Shown here in pieces: positions 7,496 to 19,000 of a stretch of DNA of 64,000 nt. Made by a program: the position numbers and the translations under genes. Each line of letters starts with the position of its first letter. Position 1 is the stretch's first letter. The notes beneath the pieces are model-generated. The model did not search any database. It was not told the origin of the DNA and was given only the letters and a program-made list of their open reading frames with translations. The stretch lies in assembly GCA_947493005.1 (NCBI GenBank), contig CANLOY010000004.1, forward strand, positions 372,001 through 436,000, given 5' to 3'. The DNA is from an uncultured Roseivirga sp. Lineage in GTDB: Bacteria; Bacteroidota; Bacteroidia; Cytophagales; Cyclobacteriaceae.

Positions 7496-9202
7496 TTACT
7501 TAAGAATTAATTCAATGGCTTTATCTAATAGCTCATCTCTATTATTTCTAACTCCCTGGATTGTTGGCCTTATAATAATATCGGGGGTAATACCCACACG
7601 TTGTGTTTCTCTTCCATCAGGGTAATAAACACCAATCCCTGTGATTACTGTTTTGAGCCCACCAGGTAAATCTATATATGAAACATCACCATCGGCTCCT
7701 GCTGTTGCACTTCCGAGTATTGTAGTATTGTGTCCCACCTGATAAGCCATGGCCATATATTCTGCAAGGCTTTGTGAGTACTCATTTACCAGAACTACCA
7801 CTTTATTAGGGTAGTGTTTTTTGTTTCTTGAAAACTTCAGCGGTTCAGCCAATACGAATTCACCAGGGTGTTCCGTATTGGCTCTAGAAAACATTGCGAA
7901 CTGCTTTTTTGAAGACATAAAGTAAGGAACCAGTTTATAGAGCAAGTCCGTTGTATTAGGGTAGTTTCTTAAGTCAATGATAATACCCTTAGTATCTTTG
8001 AAAAGCTTCTTTATTGATGATACTTCGCCATCTTTTACAGAAACAGCTGGAACGTAGCCGATATTCTCGTCCAGTACTCTATACTGGTTACTCATTACTC
8101 TTTTAACCCATTTGTTAAGTTTGAGCGTGTCTCTTTTATATAAAGGAAGTATAATGTTCTTCTCGCCTTTTGAGGTCAGTATTTTCAAATCTAAAGCTTG
8201 TTTGTCTGAGCGAAGAATATTGCTAGCTACTTTTCTTAGTAGTACGGGCTCATTCGAAGCAGAAAGGTACGGCCTTAGCTTTGAAACAATATGATTGACA
8301 GGAACACTATCAATTTTAAGAATAATATCGCCTATCTGTAAATTGGATGAGTTTAGGTCTGGATTGTAAAAGTCGGTTACGACCAATTGATTTTCAATGA
8401 ACTTAACCAATGCGGAAGACTCATGCTTTCCATACCACTCATTGACCTTATCACTTCCTTTGACAATACCTGCATGAGAATCATTGATCTCTGCAATTAA
8501 CCTTGATACTACCAATTCATAATCTAGCTCACTTTGAGCGCCTAAAAAAACGGGAATGTACTCTCTAAGTACTGAACCCCAATCTTTGTCTGTTAGATAT
8601 TTATATGGGTAGAAGTATTCAATGGCATTCCAGTATCTGAATAATGACAACAGATTAAAGCCGGCATCTGGATAGGAAATGCTATCATAACTACTCTCAT
8701 TAATGAATTTAGGGTTGCCGATATAGGAAGCCATTTTTATATACTCTTGCCTTCCCTGATGCCTGTTTTCGTATATGAATTGCAATTGATCTTTGAGAGT
8801 CTGTGATAAACTATAATCATTTATCCAGTTGATGTTGGGGTTTATTTTAATACGGTCTGGGTTTGTTTCGTCTGCTTTGTCTTCTTCAACATCGCCCAGC
8901 GAATTTATCCAGTTGATAAGTACTTCATCTCGTTGGATAGTGCCAGTTGTTTTAGTATAAGTCTGAAGAATGTCCAATAACTCAAAGTCCCAGTTAAAAC
9001 CACCTTTGGCTACAATGGGATGGTGGTACTTTAGAAACCCCCAAATATGACCAAGAAGCTCTAAGTGGTCTGTGGTTTCGGAGATAATAGAAATGTTTTT
9101 CGTTTTTGAATCCTTTTCGTTGGCATTGTATACTGTTTTTTGAGTTTGGGCATCACACGACCAGAATAAAATACAAAAAGATAGTAGGTAGAAAGTCCTC
9201 AT
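7496..9202 (-). CDS. S41 family peptidase lipoprotein
   Basis: A 568-residue protein with lipobox cysteine C16 (ILFWSC), so it is anchored in the outer part of the envelope. A helical/linker region is followed by a PDZ-like segment (near 270-330; LQIGDIILKIDSVPVNHI) and a C-terminal S41 domain (about 375-560). The nucleophile is in SQSLAEYM (S476/S478). The next block, GSATAGADGD, lacks the lysine that serves as base in CtpA-type enzymes, as in tricorn-like S41 members. Its substrate is unknown. It ends 103 bases downstream of the LytTR regulator gene and may have its own promoter. Confidence 0.85.
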   Translation of the reverse strand: MRTFYLLSFCILFWSCDAQTQKTVYNANEKDSKTKNISIISETTDHLELLGHIWGFLKYHHPIVAKGGFNWDFELLDILQTYTKTTGTIQRDEVLINWINSLGDVEEDKADETNPDRIKINPNINWINDYSLSQTLKDQLQFIYENRHQGRQEYIKMASYIGNPKFINESSYDSISYPDAGFNLLSLFRYWNAIEYFYPYKYLTDKDWGSVLREYIPVFLGAQSELDYELVVSRLIAEINDSHAGIVKGSDKVNEWYGKHESSALVKFIENQLVVTDFYNPDLNSSNLQIGDIILKIDSVPVNHIVSKLRPYLSASNEPVLLRKVASNILRSDKQALDLKILTSKGEKNIILPLYKRDTLKLNKWVKRVMSNQYRVLDENIGYVPAVSVKDGEVSSIKKLFKDTKGIIIDLRNYPNTTDLLYKLVPYFMSSKKQFAMFSRANTEHPGEFVLAEPLKFSRNKKHYPNKVVVLVNEYSQSLAEYMAMAYQVGHNTTILGSATAGADGDVSYIDLPGGLKTVITGIGVYYPDGRETQRVGITPDIIIRPTIQGVRNNRDELLDKAIELILK

Positions 9203-9305
9203 TTTTCAGATGAATTTCCTTCATGACGAAGGGTATCTAAAAATGTTACGGAGCTTTCTAATGAAGCTTTAAAGCTGCCTATTACCTTTTCATCTGTTTT
9301 TACTC

Positions 9306-10031
9306 TCAAACAACATTAAACCAATTGAATACCATAGTTCTGTACTGTTTACTAACAGGAATACTCTTATCGTGTACGAGTAAAGTGTTACCCTCAAATC
9401 CTGAGATACTTTCTTTATTAACTATATAGCTTCTATGTATTCTGAAGAACTGCTGAGGTGGTAATGTACCTTCTATTTTTTTTAATACAGTAGAATAGAT
9501 ATAAGTACCTGCGGTGGTATGTATTTCAGTGTAATTGCTATCTGCCTGTAGCCAAAGAATCTGACTAAGCTTTACACGCTCAAAATGATTACCCTTACGC
9601 AGAAATAAAGAATCTTTAATAGTCATTGCAGCTTGAGCGTCTTCAGTGGTAGTGCCTGAATGATTTGACAACGTGATTTCAATAGCTATTCTAATATTTT
9701 TGTCATTAAAAGGCTTTAAAATATATGCTGCGGGCTGTGTTTCTTTAGCTCTTTCTATTACCGTATCGTCCGAATGAGAAGTCAGAAAGATAAACGGTAT
9801 ATCGTATTTCTTTTTGATTTGGTGGGCTAAATCAATACCATCAATATGACGATCACCTAACTTGATATCCAGAATTAATAAATCAGGTGTCTCTGCTTTC
9901 AATATATCAAGAGCTTCTTCAGGGTTATTAGAAAGGGTGACTCTGTAGCCCATAACTTCTAATCTGGAAGTGATATCCATACCTAATATAGCCTCATCTT
10001 CCACGATTAATATATGCGTCTTTTCAACCAT
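9306..10031 (-). CDS. LytTR family response regulator
   Basis: A 241-residue regulator: receiver domain with E11/D12 and phosphoacceptor D55 (LLILDIKLGD), switch residues in FIFLTSHSD and YILKPF, then a LytTR DNA-binding domain (about 140-241; QADSNYTEIHT ... QQFFRIHRSYIVN ... IPVSKQYR). It overlaps the kinase gene by 8 bases. A 21-bp-spaced direct repeat lies at the head of this operon (12425-12457), so it may control both itself and the divergent small gene. Confidence 0.93.
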   Translation of the reverse strand: MVEKTHILIVEDEAILGMDITSRLEVMGYRVTLSNNPEEALDILKAETPDLLILDIKLGDRHIDGIDLAHQIKKKYDIPFIFLTSHSDDTVIERAKETQPAAYILKPFNDKNIRIAIEITLSNHSGTTTEDAQAAMTIKDSLFLRKGNHFERVKLSQILWLQADSNYTEIHTTAGTYIYSTVLKKIEGTLPPQQFFRIHRSYIVNKESISGFEGNTLLVHDKSIPVSKQYRTMVFNWFNVV

Positions 10032-11769
10032 TATTGAAAGCTATATTCCATTTTGATCCATTAGTGTTGTTATAGTCAATCTGTGCTTGAATTTGATTCG
10101 CCAATGAGTAGACTAATTTCAAGCCAAAAGATTTCAACTTATTCAAGTCTGGTATATCCATACCTTCACCATTATCGCTAATACTTAGATCGTAACCTTT
10201 ATCATTTTGTTTAATGGTTAACTGTACTCTAGAAGGCTCTTTCAATGATTGTCCATATTTAAGTGAGTTGGTTATTAATTCATTGGTTATCAATGCTAAA
10301 GGAATTGCAGTATCAACTTTTACTCGACAAGAGTCGAGGTCAAGATCAATGACTATATCTGGATCAAAGCTTTCGCTTAAACTGTCTATTAATTCCTTTA
10401 AGTATTGTTTCATATCAATACTTTCACTGCCAATCTTATAGAGCTTTTGGTGCATTAAGGCCAGACTATCCACTCGGTTTTTTCCCTCACGCATAGCATC
10501 AGCACCCGGTTGCCCTTCCAGAGATGCAGCTTGTAACCTCAACAGACTGGATATCATCTGTAGGTTGTTTTTTGTTCTGTGGTTTAACTCCTGGAGTAAC
10601 AATGCTTTTTCTTGTTCGCGTTTTGCAATCAATCGATTAGCCCTTTTCTTTTGCTGATTGTTGATATATAAAAGTGTCAGAAGTATAGCTAACAATGAAG
10701 CACCGGCTAAAAGCCAAAGAAGTGTACGTTGCTGATTCTCATTAATCTGACTTAAGAATGAAATTTCTGATTCACGTTCGTTTACCGCATACTGACCTTT
10801 GAGCTGTTCCATTCTTCTCACATTATCAATATTGATAAGGCTATCTTTATATACCTGATACTCTTTTTGATAAGTAAAGGCTTTCCTGAAATTTCTGTTT
10901 GCTTGATAATAACCAGCTAAACCTTCACTAAAATCTCTGATTTGCTCCTTGAGCCGTTCAGTTTTGGCTATTTGGTAAGCTTTGAGCATTTTCTTTTCAC
11001 CTAAAGCTGATTGATTCAGTTCCAGAAGTGCTTTCCCTAATTCAAAAGTATAGACAGATACAGAATAGCGATCACCAAGTTTGCTGAGTATTTCAATGGA
11101 TTCTTCCAAAGGAGCGACTGCCTTTTGATGGTTACCCTGATTATGAAAAACTAATCCAAGGTTGCCAATACCATAACCTCTAATGATTTGATCCCCCGAA
11201 GTATTTAACTGTAAGGCTTCTTCCAGATAGTACGCAGCTGAATCATACTGAGTATCCAATCGATATGTTTCTCCAAGATTTAATAGGGTATAAGCGGTTC
11301 TAAGTGTGTCTGCTTCTTTCTGATAGAATCTATATGCCTTGAGAAACCCTTTGATTGCTTCTTTGTATTGGCCTTCGGCTACGCTGCTATTGGCCAATTG
11401 GGTGATAACTGCAATAGATCTATTATGTTCTTTGCTATCCTCATATATAGCAAGTGCTTTTAACGCAGCGTCAGTAGCCTCTTCTAAGTTGCCTAACTTT
11501 CTTTGAATCAGTGAAATCTCCTCAAAGGCCTCAGCCTCTTTAAGCGATAGCTTCATCTCTTGCGCTAATGCTAAAAAATCTTGTGCATAGCTCAATGCCA
11601 GATCAGGACTACCTTCATAAATGGCCAGATCCTTATAAAAGCGGAGTTTGAGTGAGTCACTTAGGTTCCTCTGATCTAGCAGGCCCCTGATACTATCTGC
11701 TTTGTGCTGGTTTTGTGCTAGCCCGGTAGTTGAGCAAGCCAAAAAGAAAAGTAGGAAAATCTTTTTCAT
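10024..11769 (-). CDS. TPR-containing HisKA_2-type sensor kinase
   Basis: A 581-residue kinase: a signal peptide, about six TPR-like repeats (roughly 40-310, periplasmic), one transmembrane helix (about 352-372) and a HisKA_2 dimerisation domain with phospho-acceptor H397 in ELNHRTKNNLQMISSLL. The ATPase domain has ITNELITNSLKYG and SDNGEG. HisKA_2 kinases paired with a LytTR regulator are a recurrent Bacteroidota arrangement. The start overlaps the upstream unknown gene by 4 bases, so that gene is co-expressed. Confidence 0.92.
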   Translation of the reverse strand: MKKIFLLFFLACSTTGLAQNQHKADSIRGLLDQRNLSDSLKLRFYKDLAIYEGSPDLALSYAQDFLALAQEMKLSLKEAEAFEEISLIQRKLGNLEEATDAALKALAIYEDSKEHNRSIAVITQLANSSVAEGQYKEAIKGFLKAYRFYQKEADTLRTAYTLLNLGETYRLDTQYDSAAYYLEEALQLNTSGDQIIRGYGIGNLGLVFHNQGNHQKAVAPLEESIEILSKLGDRYSVSVYTFELGKALLELNQSALGEKKMLKAYQIAKTERLKEQIRDFSEGLAGYYQANRNFRKAFTYQKEYQVYKDSLINIDNVRRMEQLKGQYAVNERESEISFLSQINENQQRTLLWLLAGASLLAILLTLLYINNQQKKRANRLIAKREQEKALLLQELNHRTKNNLQMISSLLRLQAASLEGQPGADAMREGKNRVDSLALMHQKLYKIGSESIDMKQYLKELIDSLSESFDPDIVIDLDLDSCRVKVDTAIPLALITNELITNSLKYGQSLKEPSRVQLTIKQNDKGYDLSISDNGEGMDIPDLNKLKSFGLKLVYSLANQIQAQIDYNNTNGSKWNIAFNNG

Positions 11770-12341
11770 GAAATGGTACTAGGGCCTGTAGACCGTATTG
11801 AGACTAGTGGATCAATACGACAGAAATAGACAGTTTTATGTCCCTTTATTTTGACAGTAAATAAAATACCATAGCCAAATAAAAGGTCTGGGCGCCTATC
11901 CTTTAAACCGATTGAGATTACTTTGCCTTTGTTTCTCTCTGCAGATACTTGATAAAGACAGCCATTAGGTGCTATAGTGCTGTTTTCATCTATTTCGAAA
12001 TAGTCCTTCCAATAAGATTCATCTGTTAGCCTCTGCTGATTTTGATCTAGTGAATAGATCTGAACATAATTGAGTTCAGGACTTTTGATAAGACTAGAGT
12101 CTGATCCTACACCTTCTTTTAAACTCCATGAGAGTAACTGTGCTGATTTTGGCACTTCACTGATATAAGGATCAACCAAATCTCCGGTTACTTGCTCTGA
12201 AGTAATATGAACGAGATTATCCACTTTAATGGGTTGCAATCTTGTACCGGGGTTTAAGGAAGACCCTAAAAGGAATCGCTCTAATTGAATGGGCGAATAG
12301 GTTAATGTAAAGTTGCAAACTATAGGGTTTGGTTCACTCAT
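11766..12341 (-). CDS. Unknown 191-residue protein at the head of a kinase operon
   Basis: No signal peptide or membrane segment; beta-rich, with GCLYQVSAERNKGKVISIGL and a C-terminal TVYFCRIDPLVSI. The placement of an aromatic strand before a DP motif faintly recalls AidA/PixA inclusion-body proteins, but this is a weak resemblance. It overlaps the TPR kinase start by 4 bases, which argues for a shared function in that signalling system. Confidence 0.75.
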   Translation of the reverse strand: MSEPNPIVCNFTLTYSPIQLERFLLGSSLNPGTRLQPIKVDNLVHITSEQVTGDLVDPYISEVPKSAQLLSWSLKEGVGSDSSLIKSPELNYVQIYSLDQNQQRLTDESYWKDYFEIDENSTIAPNGCLYQVSAERNKGKVISIGLKDRRPDLLFGYGILFTVKIKGHKTVYFCRIDPLVSIRSTGPSTIS

Positions 12342-12424
12342 GTCTAGGATTTTATTTGAGATATTATTGATAAAGATATCTCTATTAAATCACTTTCAAA
12401 AAATCATTTACATACTGGAGTTAA

Positions 12425-12457
12425 TCACTCACTCAATAAGTACAGTCATTCACTCAA
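12425..12457. promoter_or_regulatory. Candidate LytTR operator: 12-bp direct repeats 21 bp apart
   Basis: TCACTCACTCAA at 12425 and TCATTCACTCAA at 12446 match at 11 of 12 positions and start exactly 21 bases apart. The site lies in the divergent promoter region between the kinase/LytTR operon (start 12341) and the small gene at 12545. Confidence 0.55.
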
Positions 12458-12544
12458 CTATTTTCTTAAAGTCCTATTCAAAATCAAGATTTGAAAAGTA
12501 GTCAAGGTGATTACACGTATTTATTTAACAAAAACACAATTATT

Positions 12545-12856
12545 ATGGCTTTACAATGTCAAACAGTCACTTTCACAATTCCATCAAGTGGGACGTACAA
12601 TGGTGGAACTCAAACCGCTATTTTTCAAGGTAATTCAATCACTAATGGAATAGCCTGGGCTGCCGTCCAATCAATCGATGTAAGTTATGATGGAGGAGAT
12701 GACGACCATGACAGAGCAATTTGTCAGTTTATTCCTTCTGTTTCCGGAGTTGCGGGTACTTCTGCTACTATTAGTTTACAGTTCAACTACTCAGATAAAA
12801 GCAGTAATTACATGTCTGGAAGTGTACAGGTGTTAGTAATAGCTGATGTCAACTAA
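12545..12856 (+). CDS. Small beta-rich protein of unknown function
   Basis: I use the ATG at 12545 (103 residues) rather than the upstream in-frame start at 12491, because the product then begins cleanly MALQCQTVTFTIPSSG and the extra N-terminus looks like leader sequence. It is rich in Ser, Thr, Gly and aromatic beta-strand patterns, with an acidic patch YDGGDDDHDR that could bind a cation. No signal peptide is visible. It is divergent from the kinase operon across a candidate LytTR operator and lies 198 bases ahead of the RHS toxin gene. Confidence 0.65.
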   Translation: MALQCQTVTFTIPSSGTYNGGTQTAIFQGNSITNGIAWAAVQSIDVSYDGGDDDHDRAICQFIPSVSGVAGTSATISLQFNYSDKSSNYMSGSVQVLVIADVN

Positions 12857-13054
12857 TCATCGGCTTATTCACATTTAATCCAGTACATTAATCCTTTTAT
12901 GGAAGTGTGAAATGCGGCTTGTATCTACAAACAACTACCAGTTTCTCACTTCCATTTTACTCGCCATAATTCATGTCAATGTAGAATGGTCGAGGCAACG
13001 TGCCTGTTTCTATCTATCTCTATTGCGAGACATTTACTCTAAATCAACCTTCCT

Positions 13055-16000
13055 ATGTTACCGTTTTCTTTTTCCAACAGAAAAGCCATTCTGTTGATCA
13101 TTTCAAGTGTATTGATATGTTTGGCATTTGTTTTTGCTTTTCGTACATCTACTTTCATTTCTAAATCTCAAACCAATATTGTCTACGCTGGAGCGCTGCA
13201 AGGTACATTCCAGATTAGTACATCTGGAGCCAGTACATACAGCGTTCCATTGACTGTTCCTCCTGGAATTAATAGTATGGCACCCAAGCTATCTTTTAAC
13301 TATACCAGCAGTAGCGGTAATGGTTTGTTGGGTATGGGTTTTTCCATGAGTGGATTGGCAACTATTCAACGTATACCGGCAACTATGGCTCAAGATGGTT
13401 TCGTAGGTAGTGTTAGTTATAATCAAGAAGACCGCTTTGCTCTCAATGGTACAAGACTTATAAACGTAGATGGAGATTATGGGGAGAATGGAACGGTTTA
13501 CCATACAGAAACAGAGAGTTGGACTAAAGTCACCTCTTTTGGAGACAATTGTGGGAGCGGACCTTGTTGGTTTCAAGTGCTCACAAAGAAAGGTTATACC
13601 CTAGAATTTGGAAATACGGTCGATGCCCAAATTGAATCTACGAATGGTAAAGGCATTCGTATTTGGGCAATCAACAAAATCACGGACCTGAATGGCAACT
13701 ACATCAGCTTTACTTATCAAAAAGATGAAAATAATGGTAGTTACTATCCGCTACGTATTGATTATACAGGAAACGACAAAACAGGGCTTTCGACTCAAAG
13801 GAGTGTACAATTCACTTATAGTCCCAGGGAAGATGTAGTAACGACTTATGAAGCAGATGGCTTCGTCAGAAATATGGTTAGGTTAGACGGAATACATACC
13901 TATCTGGAAAGTGAGAATGTTCTGAATTATGTACTTGACTACCAATATAGCATGGCTACTGGCAGAAGTCAGTTGATTGGTGTTTCTGAATGTGACAATA
14001 CGGGAAAATGTTTACCTGCAACAACATTTGATTGGCAAGGAAGCAATCAGTTGTTTCAAGATCCTGAAGTATTAGATAATCAGATTAAAGTTGGGCAGCT
14101 AATGCCTTTGGATATTAATGGTGATGGTCTGATAGATTTTGCGAATGTAAATAAGGTAGGAACAGAGAATAACCCCACGCAGTTGAACACATACCTGTCC
14201 AATGGGAATGATTTTGTTGCTTCTGATTCAATCAATTTCTCCAACAAGGGGGAAATGTTTTTTGCTATCGACCTGAATGGAGATGGTCTGGGGGATATCA
14301 CTAAAATATACCTCAATGATCAATTAGAAGTTAGCACGTTTCTATCGGATGGGAATGGCCTTCAGACAACACCTTTGGTATATAATGGACCTGATAATAT
14401 CAACTATGGAACGTCTAGCCGTGCTTTTCTGAATCCGACTGATCTGAATGGAGATGGATTAACTGACCTAGTACATGCACTTGTTAATCCTTATTCAGAT
14501 TATACAGATATTATTGTCACCAACTTTCTTTCTAACGGAAGTAGTTTTGACGTACAAGCCACACAAACACTTCAGGTCAGTACTGGGGACGCAGGAAGTC
14601 TATCCATTGTTGATGTCAATGGAGATGGAATGAGTGATCTGGTTTATACGATCCAGGACAGCTATAATGACAATACCTTTGAAATTTTGCCATTTTTTTC
14701 CCAGCAAGGAACGAGTTATGCAATCGGTAATGCTCAGAGCTTTCCCCTTTACAAAGGTTCGGGAGGCCAACTTTTAAGTACAGATGCAAATGGTGATGGA
14801 CTAGGTGATCTTATATATGCTTTTAAATCAGATTCACTCTATTTAAGCACTTACTTTTCCACAGGGACGAATTTTACCGTTAAATCACAGTCGCAAGTTT
14901 ATCCTGGGAATGGCTGGCTGATGGCTATGGAAATTAATGGAGATAACCTCACAGACCTTGCCTATGTACAGAGTGCGCACACCGAAGATTTTTCCTATAT
15001 CAGTTACTTATCGGTCGGAGATTTTTTTGAGCCTGGAGAAACAATCTCAGAAGAAGGTGTGCCCGCAGGTCAAAGCCCCATGCCACTGGATATTAACGGA
15101 GATGCCAAAACTGATTTACTATTGTCTCAAGTAATATCAGGCAATACTTCATACTTCCGCTTTACTAAAATCACAGCTTCTGACCCTTATCCAGATCTTA
15201 TAAATCGCTTCAAAAATGGGATTGGAGGCGTCATTACAGCTGATTACAAACCCTTAACCAGTCCGGAGGTGTATCATTCTGACCAGATTCATGTTTCGGA
15301 GAGTTACCCTTTGAACAGGGTATTGAATAAAATCTCGGGAGCTACTTATGCTTTTGGAACCGGTAATGAAACTCAAGGAGCAACTTTTCCATTGGTAAAT
15401 GTCACCTTACCAAATTATGTAGTGTCCCGCTATGTACAACATGATGGTTTGGGAGCTAATTACCCTTACAGTTATTTCTATCGCAATGCTAAAGTAGAGC
15501 GAAACGGTAGAGGCTGGTTAGGTTTTCAAAGTCAGACTATGACGGATAGTTCTTCAAGGAATATTACCAATACATATTATCTACAACCGTTTCCGTTCTC
15601 TGGTAAAACCGATTCTACTACCACATTTACACTTTCAAATGAGCTGATGAGTAAGAATAGAACAGCCTATGAATTGAATGTAAAAGATGTTGTAGGGGGT
15701 AAATTATACGAAGTAAACCAAACCAAAAGCCGTAATGATAGCTATGACTATGGTACTTATGCCTATACCATCGGAATGGATTATGCCTACGATGAATATG
15801 GCAACAATACGCTGGTTACAAACTGGGGAGATGTAGAGACAGAAACTACACTATATACGCTGAATAATTACGAAAATGACACGGTCAATTGGCGCATCGG
15901 TTACAATACACAAGTATTAAACAGCTCAAGTGCATCAGGAACAGATACACTAAACTTTCAGTCAATAGTCTATGAGCCAGCAACCAAAAATATTCTGAGC

Positions 16001-19000
16001 AAAGCGTATTGGGTCAGTAGTGGTCAGGAAATTGATACTGCTTTTGTATATGATGATTATGGCAATATGCTGCATAGCATTGATCAGGCTGGTGATACAA
16101 CTTCAGTTACTTATGAAACTATATATCACACATTTCCCTGGCAACATATCAGTCCCCCAAATCAATGGGGAAAGCGACTGACTTCCAGTATGATATACAA
16201 CCCTTACTTCGGTATTATTGAGCAGGTTACAGATTCTAATGGAAGCATATTGGAAATAGCTCTGGATGGAATTGGCAGGCCAAGCAGTGTTGTTGGTCCG
16301 AATCAACAAGGTGCCATGATGACCTTGGCCAAAGTGACTTATGTGCCAAATGACAGAATTGGTTATAGTACTCAGAAAAGTATTCTGTTAGACTGGAATG
16401 AAGATAAATGGCAAACCACAGAAAGTCATTATGATGGGGCTATTCGCAATTACAAAACAGTCACCTACGGACAAGACAATCAGCAGGTAATACAACTCAA
16501 AAGGTTCAATAGTGAAGATAAGGTGGTGGATTATTCTATGCCTTACTTCAAGGGAGATACCATCTACTGGACACATATTTTGTATGATGACTATGAACGT
16601 GTTGAGCAGATAGAATTACCTAAAAGTGCTAGCAGTAGCTTGATTAGCAAGGTTAACTATCGGGGTAAATCTATTGAAGTGACACATGCTTATGGTACAT
16701 CTGAAGAAACACAAATGACGCTGGTGTATGACTACTATAGTTCACAGAGAAAATACACCGAAGAAATCAATGCTAACAATGAACTGACACAAGTTTCTTA
16801 TGACTTACTGGGACGTGTTAGTCAGGTTTCAGATCCTCAAATGATTTCCAGTCAACTATGGTATGATGGGTTGAACAGAAGGACAAGCGCAATAGATCCA
16901 AGCTTTGGAAATGTGCAATACCTGTATAATGATACAGAGAAGATGTACCAAACAGTCAATGCCAAGAATGATACAGTCAGCATGTATATGGATGCTTTAG
17001 GTAGGCAGATATTACAAGTTATATCGCCACTTGAACGAGTACAATATCAATATGATTTAGAGAGCAATACCAATTCACAAGGCAGATTGTCGAAAGTGAT
17101 CATTGGCCATGACTTTTTCTACAACTCTACATATGACAAGTTGGGGAATCCTGATACGCTTTTGATGCATTTAGAAGGAGAATCTTATACGCAAGTATCG
17201 AATTATAACCCAAACCAAAGTCCAGCTACCCTCGTGTTTCCAGATGAATCAGTTCAAGGCTTTCAATACACCGATCAAGGGCTTTTACAATCAATTAACC
17301 TTAAGGGTGGTCTTAATGGAGGTATTGAGTCTTTTATTGATTATATCAATTATGATGCTAAAGGAGACTTGTTAAATGTTGTTTATGGAAATCAGGTCAT
17401 TGGAAATTATTCTTATACACCTTTAGGCAAAATACAGCATTATACTTTAAACGATAGCGAAGGAGATGGTTTACTCGAAAGGATATATACATGGAATGAT
17501 GCGTTGCAAATTGAAACTATAACTGATCAGTTAGATGCTAGTTATACTCAGAATTTTACTTATGATCCTGTAGGTAGACTGTTATCTGCTGAGGGTGTCT
17601 ATGGAAATAAGTCATATGCCTATGATCACTCAGGGAATATTTTGCTTAAGGATCAGGTGAATTACGATTATGATAACTATCAGGTCAAACTTGGTATAGA
17701 TTCTGAAAATTCTGCTGATACACTGTTTACAGCTACCTACGATCAGGTGGGCAATCAAAAGAGCCGAATGATAGGAGAAGGTGAAAACAAAGTAGATTAT
17801 CACTATACATATGATGCGCTTAATCGCCTGAAATCTGTAGAAAAGGATGGAAGTTTACTCTATGCGTACACATACGATCACACAGGAAGAAGAGTAAGGA
17901 AAATCGACTTTATTAATAATGTGTCAAGTATTTATGTATCAGGTAACTATGAAATTACTCAGTACAAAGATAGTACAGTGTTTACAAAGAATGTTCTGGG
18001 ACAAAATGGACTGATAGCTACTGTTAGTCATTCTGAATCAAACGATACTTCTGCAGGCTCTGAAGTCAAAGGCTTACCTACTTCTGGAGTGCTCTATTTT
18101 CATCAAGATCATATAGGTAATACCAAGTTAACGACTTCTATTACTGGAACTGAACAAAGTAGGTTGACTTACCAACCTTATGGTCAGATTTATGAACCTG
18201 CTACGGATGGGCCTGATAACTTTCGTTATAAGTTTGGAGGAAAGGAACTGGATGAAGGTGCCGATCTCTACTATTTCAATGCACGTTATTATGACCCTCA
18301 GACGGGAAGATTTATTACCGCTGATACTCAGTTAGGTGGGCATCCATGGGAAGCTGATGTGCTGAACCGTTATGCATATGTATTAAATAACCCTATCAAG
18401 AATAGTGACCCAAGTGGGCATAGTGTGGCGGGAGCTATTTTCACGGGAGTTGCTATTGCGGCTACAGCTGTAGTGGAGGTAGGCTTTGCAGTCGCTACTG
18501 CGGGAGCTGCTATTCCGGAGGAGGCTGCAATAGATGCGGGTGTATTGGTTGCGGAGGGTACAGCAGAGGCTACATTAGAAGCAGCAGGAGATGCGGTAAT
18601 TGAAGGTACTACCGAAGCACTGGGAGAAGATGCAGTTGATTCTGCCACAGAAACATTAGCTAGTTGTGATTGTGGTAAAGTCAATGAAGCTGGGGAGTCT
18701 ATGTGCTTTGTGGCTGGTACCCCAGTAGCCACTGAGGAAGGAGAAAAGACTATAGAAAACCTCAAAGCAGGAGACAAAGTTTGGACATGGAATGAGGAAA
18801 CGGGTGAGAGAGAACTCCATGAAATTACTTCTACCAGCCAAAGAGTTGCTTCCGAATTGATTGAAATACAAGTAGGGAATACAAGTATTATTGCTACACC
18901 AGAGCATCCATTCCGCATAGACAACAGCTGGAAAACAGCTTCGATGTTAAAAGTTGGGGATACACTCTATGCACTGAATAAGCAACTGAGTATTGTCAAG

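Noticed and set aside
12912-13097. 61-residue frame before the RHS toxin
   Set aside because: It overlaps the toxin start, has no family or signal character, and looks like chance in a short gap.
18370-18924. 184-residue minus-strand frame, Ala/Ser/Val-rich
   Set aside because: It is antisense to the Ala-rich hydrophobic and HINT region of the RHS toxin; its composition mirrors that coding sequence and it has no start context of its own.
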